Source: Artocarpus heterophyllus
Lineage: Eukaryota; Streptophyta; Magnoliopsida; Rosales; Moraceae
NCBI GenBank assembly: GCA_025403435.1
Contig: CM046342.1
Location: 18,127,596 to 18,191,595, forward strand
Reading direction: 5' to 3'
DNA: 64,000 nucleotides
The translations under genes and the position numbers were made by a program. The notes below the pieces were generated by a model. That model was not told the origin of the DNA. It made no database searches and saw only the letters and a list, made by a program, of their open reading frames with translations. This document shows, one piece after another, positions 1 through 12,222 of the stretch (within the stretch, counting starts at the first letter, position 1; every line of letters begins with the position of its first letter).

Positions 1-1580
1 ACATTGTTGCTGTAATAAATAAATAACATAAATTAAATAGTTGCATAAACATCATAAATATATATTTTGGAATAGTAAACGTGATGCATGATGCATATAG
101 AAAAACACAAAATCATATTTTACTAATTCTACGATTTTTCAATTTTAATAAATAAAGTGTCACCGTAGGATATGTCAAATTATTTATGAATTGAATTGAG
201 ACATTCTTAATTAATAAATATATTCAAAATATCTCATATTTTCTATATTTATTAATAACCGTTTATTTTGGTCAAGATATAATTAACAATTTAATTATGT
301 CTTTATGAGTGTAACCCACTATTTTATATTTTAACAACTTAACTCAAAATTGCCGCCTAGGGTAGGTCAATTTTGAAATACATTATAAAATCCTATATCT
401 TGGAAACCAACCTTGTGCCAACCTTGTTATTGATTTAAATGGATACGCTCCGTAAGGAGGACGAAATCAAAGCTTCGCAAAGCGCTACCTAAATCTCACG
501 ATGTTGTGCTAACAATGGAGACCGCATGTTATGTTGTCATATTACCTTCTCCCACTCATTATTTTAAAAGATGTTTTTTATCTTATAAAACATCATATGT
601 TTCATAACTCAAGTAAATAAAAACAATTTTTGATTACTAGGTTATATTTTGTTTTAATAGAATCTCATTCTATTTACACTTAAATAAATTACCAGATTTT
701 CTAAAAATCTAAATTTATTATGAATTGTCTAAGTTACCAAATATTAAACAATTTAAAATTAGATAACTTAGAATTAATGTGAATTTTACCAAGTCCTAAC
801 CATTAAAACTAAATTCACATTGTTCGGTTGATTAATAAATTAAGATTCTATAAAACCAACCCAATTAATTTAATCTCATTAAATTAATTCTAACACATAT
901 TAATCATTTTATAAACACCTTTAAAAAATATATATAAGTGTATGCATGTCGTGTTACAATAACTATAAGTGGGCACTTTCTTAGATGACATATTATAATG
1001 TATAAATATGTTATCACAATCATCATATGAAAATAAAGCATGAAAATAAACATTAAATTTTTGACCGGGTCCTTTTGGATAATTAAAATTACAACCCATA
1101 AAAAAAATAAGAGAAAAAATTACAAAGGTCTTCTTGTAAGTTATACATAATTCCCTGCACCAATTTTATAGTCTTCATCGGGTGGTTTACTGTACAACAA
1201 TCTGCTGGGTTACCTTTGAAATTTGATAGGCTCAAAGTTCTCAACTAGGCCAAAAGATCCAATGAACTTCTTTTTTTTCATCGCTCCACGTGTAGCAGGT
1301 GAAGGAGAGGAGAAAAGAAAAGAATAATAATAATAATAATAATAAATTACAAAAAGCCTATACCCCTTTATGGGTTTACACAGATTGATCTAATCAAACT
1401 GAAAATAAAATTACTAATTCAAAAGGATCATGTAATTAACGATCAAAAATTCATTCATTAAACACCCATTCATCACATGAATAAAAATTAAAAAGATGCA
1501 AATTGCCTGCAAACATGCATCAAAAACATGATATTATCAAAATAAAATCATGTTAATTAAAATTATATATGCTATAACCC

Positions 1581-1592
1581 GCTCTGATGTCA
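1581..1592 (-). promoter_or_regulatory. Primer-binding site of element A (initiator tRNA-Met type)
   Basis: Minus-strand TGACATCAGAGC lies two bases inside the LTR. The usual plant initiator tRNA-Met site is TGGTATCAGAGC, so two of 12 bases differ. The same position carries TGATATCAGAGC in element D, one mismatch from the consensus. Reverse transcription would prime here. Confidence 0.75.
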
Positions 1593-1594
1593 TT

Positions 1595-2191
1595 TGTTGG
1601 AATTAAAATATGAAACGCAGCAGAAGGAATGGATCGTTGACAAACAAAAATTTTCTAAAAACTTTGTTCATCGAAAATAGATATATAATTTTAATTATAG
1701 AAAGCTTTAGGAGCTTTTACTAACCTTTTTGAAGACTATCAGGGTATCCTAGCTTTCCTCTTTAACACCACGATCTTCTAATCTAAGCTTCCACAACAAT
1801 TGAAAGACGAGTGGGCGTCAAACTGCAAGAATGGATTTTCCTCACACTTTTCTGAATCTGCTATTTACTTAACACATGAGATAGCAGACCTTTTTTTTTC
1901 AGAGAAAAACTCTTAGTTTTTCTCTCTAGGTATTCTGCAAAAGTTACGTGAATGAAAAATCTCCTGAGATAACTGTTATCTCTCCCTTTTCTATATTTGA
2001 GCCACTAGTAATTTTTCAATTAATTTTGAATTAGAAATAATCACCATATCAGATATATATGGAAAGAATATATTCTAAATAATCCTATTGCTTTCCTTTT
2101 CCCTTTTTTTTAAATTTTTTGAATCACGTTGTGATTCATTTAACATATATGTATATATATAAAGGTAAAAGGTAAACATTTACTTTTTATT

Positions 2192-2224
<33 letters not shown>

Positions 2225-3947
2225 TAAAATTCACGTTTTCGTTAAACATGATTTTTGTTTTTTTTTTAACAAATCATTTTAACGTGATTCATATATATAT
2301 ATATATATATATAAAGAAAAACATAAAGTAAACTTTATGTAATATATATATATATATATATATATATTAATGAATAATAAAATCTAATATATAAAAAGAT
2401 TGGCTTCAAAACCATACATATATATATATATATATCTAAATCTAAAGTCAAAAATAAATCACATTTATTTAAAAATAGATTTTAAAATCAATCAATTAAT
2501 TAATTAACTAATGCTCAGTTAAATGTGATAACATTTATCACATTACATTATGTATCACAGAGAACATTTTTCTGATTCATATATATCTATATAAAGAAAA
2601 ACATAAAGTAAACTTTATGTAATATATATATATATATATATATTAATGAATAATAAAATCTAATATATAAAAAGATTTGCTTCAAAACCATACATATATA
2701 TAAATATATCTAAATCTAAAGTCAAAAATAAATCACAATTATTTAAGAATAGATTTTAAAATCAATCAATTAATTAATTAACTAATGCTCAGTTAAATGT
2801 GATAACATTTATCACATTACATTATGTATCACAGAGAACATTTTTTTGTATCACATTAATAATTCAAGTAAGAAATAATTAATTCAGAATTCAATAATTC
2901 TAAATTAAATATATATAATTTATTTTATGTATAAATCCAATATAGTGCTACAGAAGTGGTATTAGGGACCTATGGACCTATAACCCAAGCTCCAATAAAT
3001 TTGACAATTAATTAAACTCTTTGATTAATATGCTAAATTTATTAGTTTCGGTGTTATTCCACTAAAAACCTGAAACTGAACTCTTGAGATTATAGTAAAA
3101 TTACTCAAAGAAAATTAGCAAGTAGTCAATTGATATAATCATTACATATAAGTCAATCATCCATAAATAGTTCATAATAAGAGATAGGTTCAATTTCTGT
3201 TTACGTCTCTTATTATATCTTTATCCTTGAGTTCCAATAATCCTCTAATGAACAGTTAATTCATAATCTTATTATGAACGAATGCTCTATTGTTCAAACC
3301 TCGAATTATCACTCAAGAGAACTATTTTTCTAACTTCCATTGGGAAGGAATGGATTCTTTATCTATATAATATTATTTCCAACCATTTATTACATTATGT
3401 TTCTAAGATGCTAAGCTATGATCTGTGCTTAGACAAATCTTACCATACAAGTCAAAAAACATAATGTCATAAATAAGAGTCAAATAAATACTCAAGATTA
3501 AGATTGTCAAATATATGATCATCATAGTAGTAAATTTGAATACTCTATTTGTAACGGATGATTATTAGAGATTCATAATTTATCTGGTCCAGTCCTATAT
3601 AATCTCATTATATAAAGTACATCCAATCCAATGTCTCTACATTAACAGCCCGGATAATGACTATTTCATTCTAAATGAGATTGGACCGTACTTGTAATAT
3701 TTAATTAAAGATCTTAAACTTTAATTAATTATTACGGACTATTTAGATTATTTTCTGTAAATTTTATCCCTAAGCATATAATGCTTATATGTTAAATTTA
3801 TAGTCACATAAATAATCATGGAATTTTCTTGATGTTTATAAATGTATTCATAATACATATGAGCAACCAAAATAATTATAAATGTCACTTTATTTATTTG
3901 ATATCAATATGCACAATGTCACAGCTTTTAGGGCACCAAACCCAACA
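1595..3947 (-). repeat. 5' LTR of copia element A (2353 bp)
   Basis: The plus-strand copy starts tgttggaatt and ends cccaaca, giving canonical TG...CA termini. It aligns with the LTRs at 15164-17248, 46721-48704 and 54353-56434. It is about 270 bp longer than those because of an internal tandem duplication (about 2290-2850). It holds several (TA)n runs between about 2140 and 2430. LTRs of 2 kb or more are long for copia elements. Confidence 0.85.
2290..2850. repeat. 280-bp tandem duplication inside the LTR of element A
   Basis: A block containing a (TA)n run, aaagaaaaacataaagtaaa and cagagaacattttt occurs twice head to tail. The aaagaaaaac anchor is at about 2313 and again at about 2593. The related LTRs in the window carry it once, so the duplication is private to this copy. 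Confidence 0.8.
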
Positions 3948-6413
3948 GTATACTATTAGAATCCCTCGAGTTGATGGTCACTGCGTCCAAAATGGGTTCC
4001 AAACTTTAGATGTATGGATTTACAATTAAAAATAGATTGAATTAGCATATAATTAACAAAAGTGTTATGATGAATTGGACCCTCAATTACCGTTATTAGG
4101 TCCTAAGCAGACTTTCAAATAGAAATTGTCACGTTAGTATCCATCAGAGATGACAATAATCGTGAAATGCTAAACACAAACATTAAAGATTGCTTGATAA
4201 AAATGAACACTAGATCAAAATTTATAGTGTTTTATTTAAATATTAAGCTACATCGATTGTGAGGAGTCTCTTCACTAGTGAGGATATCCAGTACAAATTA
4301 TGAAGGAAAAAAAAGTGTTCTTTTGTGAGGGTGATTGATGCATAACCTTTTCAAAAGGGGTCTCTGGGGCTGTTTGAGTGACTCGGTTCCTGCACCAATG
4401 TTAGTGGTCTTGGACAATTGAAAGGTAATGGGACACATTTTAGGCAATCGTTTGTTACAAGTTTTGTTTTGTCTCAGCTCAAGTAACAATTGAATTTATG
4501 GATCTTCACTTCCTTTTAGCGGTTGTTGGCCTCAAATTGATCGATCTCCAAAGTGAATCAACACCCTGACTCCAATGACGGCTAAGATAGCATGTCTTCA
4601 ATGGTTAAAAGGAACTGAACATTGCAAGCCACTTTAGTTCTTCTCACCTTGTCAACCAGAGCGAGCTCTTGAGTAATCAACAACTAATTGCATGAATTGG
4701 ACTCGTTTGGTTGGATTCACTCCTTTAGGCCTTCAATGTCCTTAGCCCAACAATTGGACATTCGATTTGGGCTTCTCCAAAACAAACCCTAAAAAATATG
4801 AATTGCAATATTCAACCCATAGGCCCGTCTCTAGTTCCTATTCATTTTAATGTGCCCAATATTTTCGATTAATACGAGAAGCATTCTATGGTATTTTAAA
4901 CACTAAATCGAGAGGGACTTTGGTCCGAAAAGAGTCTTTGAATGTGAATGGATGTTGAGCCCTTAATTTGGGACCATGACGTTACAGGCCTAATACTACC
5001 AGTTTCTATGAGTACCATTTAAAAAATTGTTATAATTGTTGGAAAATTTTGTATTTTGTATACTGAAAATTCTATGTTAAAAATCATATCCTAAAATAGA
5101 GTCTAAATTTGACAAAATCGTGAACTATAAACTTGAAAGTTTTTCAAGTTCTAAAACTCTTTTGTTGGTGGTAAAATATAATCATGCTATTAAATAGGTG
5201 TTTTTGCTCAAAGTTCATCCTGTAGTGGTACTTTACAATAGTTTTGTAAATCATCACGTAACTGTATGTTAGAGATAGCTTTCTTAAAAATTTTCTTCAT
5301 GAAAGTTTCTTGCTTCAATGAGATCTAAAACTTTTATATTTTCAAAATTTCATTACATATCTTTAACAAACTCATGCTCAGTGACATTTTCAAAACTTTA
5401 CTGAACTAAACAGTTATTATAAAAAGTTTGGACTACTTTTAAATATCTATTTTAAACTACATATTAGGGGCAAAATCATAAAAAATTTTCTTTAAAAAAG
5501 TTTTTCATTTTAATAAGATCTAAAACTTTTTTGTTTTGTCCAGGGAACTAATTTGGACTTTTTAAGACTCAATTTTGCTAAAGCAGAGTACGATGTTGTT
5601 TTTAAAAAACAAAACTACACAGTTTTGAAAAAGGGCCCAAAATCCTGCCTTAGAGTCGAAACTGAGGTCTGAGCCTTTTCATGGAGATTTGTTTGCCTAA
5701 TTGAGATCTAAAAGTTCTATATTGAATGAAATTTGTGATTCAGCCTATAAGAGGCCCATTTTTCCTAAAAACAATGGTTGCCTATTTTTAAAAATAATCT
5801 TTCGTAAACTTTGAGCAATCTTCAATAATGCTTAGAAACTTTGTCTTAGAGTCAGAGTCTCGGGGAAATTCTTTCACAAGAATTTATTTAGAATGTTGCG
5901 ACCTAAAAATTTTATGTTTATAGAAATCCCAAAATCACCCGGCAAAGGGTCGTTTTTAATCTTAAAGAGTGCAGGAAATTTTCATTGAATAAATCCACTT
6001 TTAAAACATAAATTAACCCATTCTAATCTAAACAAATTTCACCCAATATAGCGTAATCTTATAATAACAGCATAAACACATCCTCAAATATTTATTACAT
6101 GCCATCATTTAACATATGATATAAACTAATCATGAAGCTCAAGAAAATAAAAGATTGGAGGTTAAAATTTATATCCCTGAAGACTAGTCATCTTAATCTT
6201 TCTCCCTCCTTTTTTTTTCTTCTTCGAAGTGGATAGTTTGAGAAAGAGAGAGGATGAAAATTTAGAGAGAGAGGGAGAGGTATGGAACCGGCTTTTCCAA
6301 GAGAAAATAGGAGACAAAATAAGCCAAAATGTACTCTTAATGTGCTTGTCTCTATATATTGACTTTTGTACTAACTTTGCTTAATTTCTTGACTTGGTTT
6401 ATAAAGTTTCTAA
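3948..6413. other. Unassigned AT-rich non-coding stretch
   Basis: No convincing gene. Short frames such as the one at 4298-4489 (minus) show no domain I recognise. The only structure I see is the degenerate 190-bp periodicity at about 5137-5930, annotated separately. The stretch may be decayed LTR or leader sequence of an old retrotransposon, but no LTR pair or coding relic supports that. Confidence 0.4.
5137..5930. repeat. Degenerate tandem array, about 190-bp period, roughly five units
   Basis: A core like gagatctaaaacttttatat recurs at about 5145, 5319, 5514, 5703 and 5897, a spacing of 174-195 bp. It is usually preceded by a gaaagttt-type stretch and followed by text resembling aaatttc. 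The units are strongly diverged from one another, so the array is old. No protein frame follows the period. Confidence 0.5.
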
Positions 6414-6878
6414 AAGCATGTTTGTTTTGTCAATTCATCCTAGTTTAGCTCAGTTTGAACAGCCATCATAGTTTGAAATCGTGTTTGGTAAAATATTTAA
6501 TTCAAGCTAAACTGACAGTTTAACTTATAATTCAAACCCTCTCCACTTCAACATTTCGAATCAATATTGAACAGTGATTCCACTCTCATATATTTGTATT
6601 TATAATTTAACATTATTATTTCATATCATCTTTTAATAAAAAACTTCTTTTTACATATTTCATATTTATTTTTTAATTAATTTTTTTATGCTTCAAACAA
6701 GAGTTATCAATACTCATCCAAATATAAATTTAGATTAGAAACCTTGTTCAACTTAACACTCCAACAACACATCCAAACGCTAGTTTAGATTACTGCTTAA
6801 ACTACACAATTCGAGTTTTTGTATTCAAATCTAAAAATTCAAATTAACACAATTCGAACCAACGAACCAAACAGGGGA
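6414..6878. mobile_element. Tourist-like (PIF/Harbinger) MITE, 465 bp
   Basis: Imperfect terminal inverted repeats face each other: aagcatgtttgttttg at the left and, as its reverse complement, tccccTGTTTGGTTCG at the right. They share the TGTTTG core typical of plant Tourist elements. Both ends are flanked by TAA (6411-6413 and 6879-6881), the 3-bp target duplication of this superfamily. There is no transposase frame, so it is non-autonomous. Confidence 0.55.
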
Positions 6879-7687
6879 TAAGTCAGCTTTGGAGGGCTGA
6901 AACATGGGTCAATTTTCGCTTAATATTGCCACCAATGAAGGGTGAAAATTGGAGGGAAATTAAGTATCCAAAGTAGTCAACATATCCCAGGCTTTTAAAC
7001 TATTCATGGGTCAAATATTGTTTCTTTGTCTCTAAGTTTCTCCGAACCAGGTATTTTCCTGAGTCGCTAAGGTGCTAGCTAACTGACATTTCAATTCTTG
7101 ACACGTCCTCTAATCCTACTTTATCGTAGTCTAAAACTAACCTCTAAATTAGTTGGTAACGATGCTATTTATAAATCACATAACAAAATTAAGTTGCAAT
7201 CAATCCTAAAACTATTTCTTGACTGAATAAAACATAATCTTGACTTTTCCTCACATATATCGAAAATAACAAAGTCTTCCAAGCATCAATTCTTGAGCCC
7301 AGATAGCATGTTTACCATGAACGCTACTCATGTAACCTTATTCTAACTATTAGGCAATTAAGAATATTTTGCGTGTTACAGTGTTTCTCGGCACATTACT
7401 AACACCATATTATACTTGAAATTTTTTATAAATCAAATTCTCAAGCTATTTACGATTGAAATTTCCCCTGCCTTAATAGACAATGTGAAATCATTAACCG
7501 AATTATTTTGCTCAAAGAGCTATAAAATCTAACTTTAATATTAAATATAGAATTTTAGAATTTATCTTATAATTTCACAAATTCTTCATTCATAAAAGCA
7601 AAAAATGAAATTTTCAAAAAAAATCGTTGACTTAAATATTTAAATTATGACATTAAATTTCAAAATTTTTCCTCAAGTCATTATAGT
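6879..7687. other. Non-coding sequence leading into the 602-bp tandem array
   Basis: No gene seen. From about 7380 the text weakly resembles parts of the following 602-bp unit (for example tatacttgaaat and cgttgacttaaatatttaa), so a third, decayed partial unit may precede the two clear ones. Confidence 0.35.
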
Positions 7688-8890
7688 AACTGTCCAAGTT
7701 CGTAACAATTGTAACGCTAGTTCATATGTTCAATAACATAAAACTCTCTAAATCAAGTGAGAACTAATTAATATTGTTTAAATACGTTAGAGTATTTATC
7801 TATACACTATTAATACAGTACTATACTTGAAATTCTTAGATGTGGAACCTCAAGTCTTTACTGATAAAACTCCTATTTCTAATTTGGAACTGAATTCTCA
7901 TAGCTTTTTATAATGTTATTAGTGCTATATACTTCAAATTTACACTAATTATAAACCATAGAATGTAAACTATAGTTTCACAAACATTAATTCTAAATAA
8001 ACGTATGAGTTTCTAAGAAAAACCCTTAACTTGAATAATTGTAGTCTCTTGGACATAATTGATCACGTGATTAGTTATCAAACTATAACTTTACTCGAGC
8101 CATTAAGAATGTATTGACTTATCTAAAGTAAATACTTTCTTAGATCTTCATATTTTCTCATAATTTTTCATATTATTATCTACTTTTGCAGTTCACGGTT
8201 AAGCTATTTGTCTAATAGCTCATAGCTATTCTTAAACTTGCTTAACATGCATAGTATGACTAAGCTTGTCATGTTGTTGTTGTTCTCGTAACTGTCCAAG
8301 TTTGTAACACTTATAACATTTGTTTACAGTGTTTACTAACATGAAACTCTCTAAACCAAGTGACAGTTAATTAATGTCATTCAATTACGTTATAATACCT
8401 ATCTATATACTACTTTGAAATTCTTATATGTGGAAGCTCAAGTCTCTTACTGATAAAACTCTTGTTTCTTATCTAGAACTGAACTTTTATAGCTTTTCAT
8501 AACACTTAAAGATACCATATACTTTGAATTTACACTTACTATAAAACCATGGAATTTAAATTATAATTCCACGAACATTATTCGTAAATAAAATTTTGGG
8601 TTTCTGAGAAAACCTTTGACTTGAATACTTGAATACTTGAATTCTCTCGGACATCACTGATCACATACTTAATTATCAGACCATAAATTTGCTGGAACTA
8701 TTAAGATATTGACTTATCTAAAGTTAATATTTTCTTAGACCTTCATACTTTCTCATAATTGTTCATCTTATCATTCATTTTTGCAGTCCACAGTTAAGCC
8801 ATTTGTCTAGTGGTTTGTTACTTTTTTAAACGTGCTCAACATGCATAGTATGACTAACCTTGTCATATTGTTGTTCTTGTAGGTCTTACA
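7688..8890. repeat. 602-bp tandem repeat, two clear copies
   Basis: Copy 1 begins aactgtccaagttcgtaaca at 7688. Copy 2 begins aactgtccaagtttgtaaca at 8290. The order of landmarks is the same in both: gaaactctctaaa, gaaattcttaga or tata, actgataaaactc, gacttatctaaagt, tttgcagt, and acatgcatagtatgactaa near the end. Divergence is moderate, mostly substitutions and short indels. No protein frame runs through either copy. Confidence 0.85.
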
Positions 8891-9945
8891 GAAACTTGCA
8901 CTTATATGTTCTAAACTTATTATTTCTTAGAAACTTAACGAAGTAGTTTTACAAAAATATTTTATTAAATTATACTTATTAATTATTGGATTTTCGAACA
9001 CTATATATAACGTGGGCAATTTCCTAGGAGATGTAATGCTGGGAGCCGACAGTGGCCAGAGCTGTTGTTGTTGTTTTTTTTTTGTGATTATTTTACTAGA
9101 ATTTTTTGACACCATCATCATTAGTGAATTCATGTATTTATTAGTCAATGATGGTGCCAACATTGTTATTTACCAATAAATATGGTATTTTTTTAATTGG
9201 TGACAATGTTAGAGTCATCATGGTAATTCTATCTATTGTTCCATTTATAAGTGTATTTACATGTAAATATGGTATTTATCAGCCCATGACCGTACCATAG
9301 TCATTCCAGTAAATCCGTGGTTTTTTTTTTTTTTTTGATACAGTATTTACTGACAAGGTAATGTTACAAAGGTTATAATTGAAACGAAATTTTAGTTATT
9401 GATCCAAAAATTAAACTCGACCAATAGCCAAAATAAAATAAAGGAAAAATTAAATTTAGCACCTTGTGTTTTTTTATAAGATTCATTTGACAATTTAAAA
9501 AATATCATGCTAATACGCTGAAATCATTTTTAAAACATAAAATGTCTTTGTATCATTTTTTTTATTGTAATTATCTAAAATTAAAAAAAAAGATAAAAAA
9601 TACACGTATATGCAAATATCAATATGACGTTTTAAATTTTTTCCTTATTTTAGTCCAATTAAATAAAAGGAAAAAAATTATAAAAATTGTTTTTAAAAAA
9701 TAAACTTTAAAGTATCAAAATAATACTTTTAAAAAATATGAGAGTATCATATTAATATTAACACATTGCATCAAAATGATTTTTCCCATAAAATAAAAAA
9801 ATTACTAAAACCTTTCCCCTCAAAAAAATCGCTAAAACCTTCCAAAAATAAAAAAAATAAAAACAAAACAAAAACAAAAACAAAATAGGAAAATCGCTTA
9901 ACCTATTCCTAGGAGGACTCGACAATCTCAAGGACAAATAGGGGC

Positions 9946-9976
<31 letters not shown>

Positions 9977-10235
9977 TCCTCATATCATCCATTCGTGTAT
10001 TTTGCTTTCTTCATCATCCATTAGGCATAATAGAAGGAGAATTGATTTTTTTTTTTTAATTTTTGAAAGGTAGGAAAAGAGCTCTCTTCAAATTTCTAGA
10101 ATTTGTTATGTATTAAAATACTTCTTTATTTATCTACTTTTATCGTAAACTAAAAATAATCTCGTGATCCTTTATACATCGTCTTATGCTTATACTTGAT
10201 ATGTGCATAGAATTTTCTTAGCTGGAAACTTAATA

Positions 10236-10275
<40 letters not shown>

Positions 10276-10463
10276 TATATGTGATGACTTCAGTTCGGAG
10301 AATGATGAATGAGCGTGATAGAGTACAGTTACAATATTTGAAGGCATACAATCTCTCAAACCGCCAACATATTTAGGTAATTCTGACTATCCTTTTGAAG
10401 CAAAAGACTAGCTTCACGGGGTGACAAAATGCATGAACGCTATTTCTGTTCCTTCCAATCTTC
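8891..10463. other. Non-coding AT-rich stretch with (TA)n microsatellites
   Basis: Nothing gene-like is visible. Two TA runs stand out (about 9951-9976 and 10238-10273), plus poly-A/T tracts. The short minus-strand frames here are low-complexity. The right end is the target site of element B, with tcttc at 10459-10463. Confidence 0.4.
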
Positions 10464-12204
10464 TATTGGAATTAAATATGAAATGCAACAGAAAAAAAGG
10501 ATCATTTTACCAACATAAATTTTTTAAAAATTTTGTTCATCAGGAATAGCTATATAATTTTAATTAAAAATAGAAAACTTTGAGAATATTTACAATCCTC
10601 TTGAAGACCTATCGAGGTATCCTAGCTTTCCTCTTTGACATCACGATCTTCGAAGCCAAGCCTCCACACTAATGAAAAGATGAGTGCGCATCAAACTGCA
10701 AGAATAAATTAACCTCACATTTTTCCAGTTCTATTATGTACTCAACACTTGAGATGGCAGACCTTTTCTTTTTTAGAGAAAGAACTCTCAGTTTTTTCTC
10801 TCTGAATATTCTGTAAAAGTTACGAAAAAAAAGATATTGAGATAATTGTTATCTCTATCCTTTTATATCTGAGCAGTTACTTAATTTTCAATTAATTTTA
10901 ATTTATTTTAAATTTAAAATAACCACCCTATCAGATATATGGAGAATGGATATACTCCATGTTCCTTTTCTCCTTTTTTTATTATTTTATTTTAAATAAT
11001 TACATAAACATGATTCTTTAAATTATATATATATATATAACACATATACGTTGAAGTTCTTTAATAATATATATAAAATATATAAGTTTACAAAAAGCAC
11101 GTAAACGTGATTTCGGTAGATATATAATATGTTTATATATAATATAATAAAATCTTATATATGTATATATATTTAAATTCAAAAATAAATCATATTTATT
11201 TAAGAATGGATCTTACACTAATTAATAATTTAATTTTGTGTCCATGTTGAAAAAGATAAAATGTGGTCCCACCACATAAGTGTCATACACAAAATTAAAA
11301 TTATACTTAAATAATCTTATTATTCAAATATTGTTTCTTAATTAATTTAAAACATATTTAATTAATCTCATTCATTAAATATAATTAATTAATTAATTTA
11401 ACTAATGTTCAGTTAAATGCGACAACATTTATCACGTTATATTATGTGTCATAAAGAATATTTTTATGTATCACATTAACATCTCAAGTGTGAAATAATT
11501 AATTCAGAATTCAATAATTTCATCCTATGAAATTATGTGTCATAAAGAATATTTTTATGTATCACGTTATATATATAATTCATCCTATGCATTAAATCCA
11601 ATACAGTGTTATACAGGTGGCATTAGGGACCTACAGACCTATAACCCAAACTCCAATAAATTTGACAATTAAGTAAACTCTTTAATTAATGTGCCAAATT
11701 TATTAGTTTCAGTGTTACTCTACTAAAAAAAAGAAACTAAACTCTTGAGATTATAGTAAAAATTACTCAAAAAAAATTAGCGAGTAGTCCATTAATGTAA
11801 TCATTACATATAAGTTAGTCCTTTATAAATAGTTCATATAATAAAAGCTAGGTTCAATTTTCATTTACATCTCTTATTACATCTTTATTCTTGAGTTCTA
11901 ATAATTATTAAATGAACAGTTAATTCATAATTTGATTATGAACGACCGTTCTACTATTCAAAACTCAAATCATCACTCGAGAGAGCTATTTTTCTAACTT
12001 CTATAAGGAAGGAATGGATTCCATATCTATATAATATTATTCCTAGCCATTTATTCTATCATGTTTTTAAGATACTAAGTTACAATCTATATTTAGACAA
12101 ATCTTATCATACAAGTTAAAAAACATAATGTTATAAACAAGAGTCTAATAAATACTCAAGATTAAAACTATCATATATGTGATCATCATAGTGATAAATT
12201 TGAA
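10464..12204 (-). repeat. Truncated 3' LTR of element B
   Basis: It aligns with the LTRs of A and D from the outer end (tattggaattaaatatgaaa) until the text gtgataaatttgaa. There it leaves the LTR, which in D continues with tactctatttgtaac. Some 400 bp of LTR and all of pol are missing beyond this point. Confidence 0.8.
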
Positions 12205-12222
12205 GAACATACATGGTTAGTT
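12205..12222. other. Filler DNA at the deletion junction of element B
   Basis: Between LTR sequence and gag/protease sequence lies agaacatacatggttagt, which belongs to neither flank at this position. A near-identical stretch occurs about 290 bp away inside the gag relic, near 12497-12517: gaagaacatacat, one changed base, gttagtt. This looks like templated filler copied during break repair. Confidence 0.6.

Larger units (their letters stand above)
1..3947 (-). mobile_element. Ty1/copia LTR retrotransposon A, 5' LTR and leader only (runs off left edge)
   Basis: This is the upstream end of a minus-strand copia element. Reading the minus strand, a 5' LTR (1595-3947) is followed by a two-base spacer, a primer-binding site (1581-1592) and a leader of about 1.6 kb. 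The leader ends at a gag start codon (complement of 2-4), placed there by alignment to elements B and D, which have the same leader and a Gag beginning MSNP. The rest of gag and pol lies outside the window. The LTR has TG...CA ends, and the five bases beyond it are gtata (3948-3952), the expected but unverifiable target duplication. Leader and LTR match the corresponding parts of B (13450-17248) and D (52711-56434) along their length by eye, so the three are one family in the same orientation. Confidence 0.85.

Noticed and set aside
4298..4489. 63-codon minus frame considered as a small gene
   Set aside because: No domain, no supporting context, no splice partners; too weak to call.
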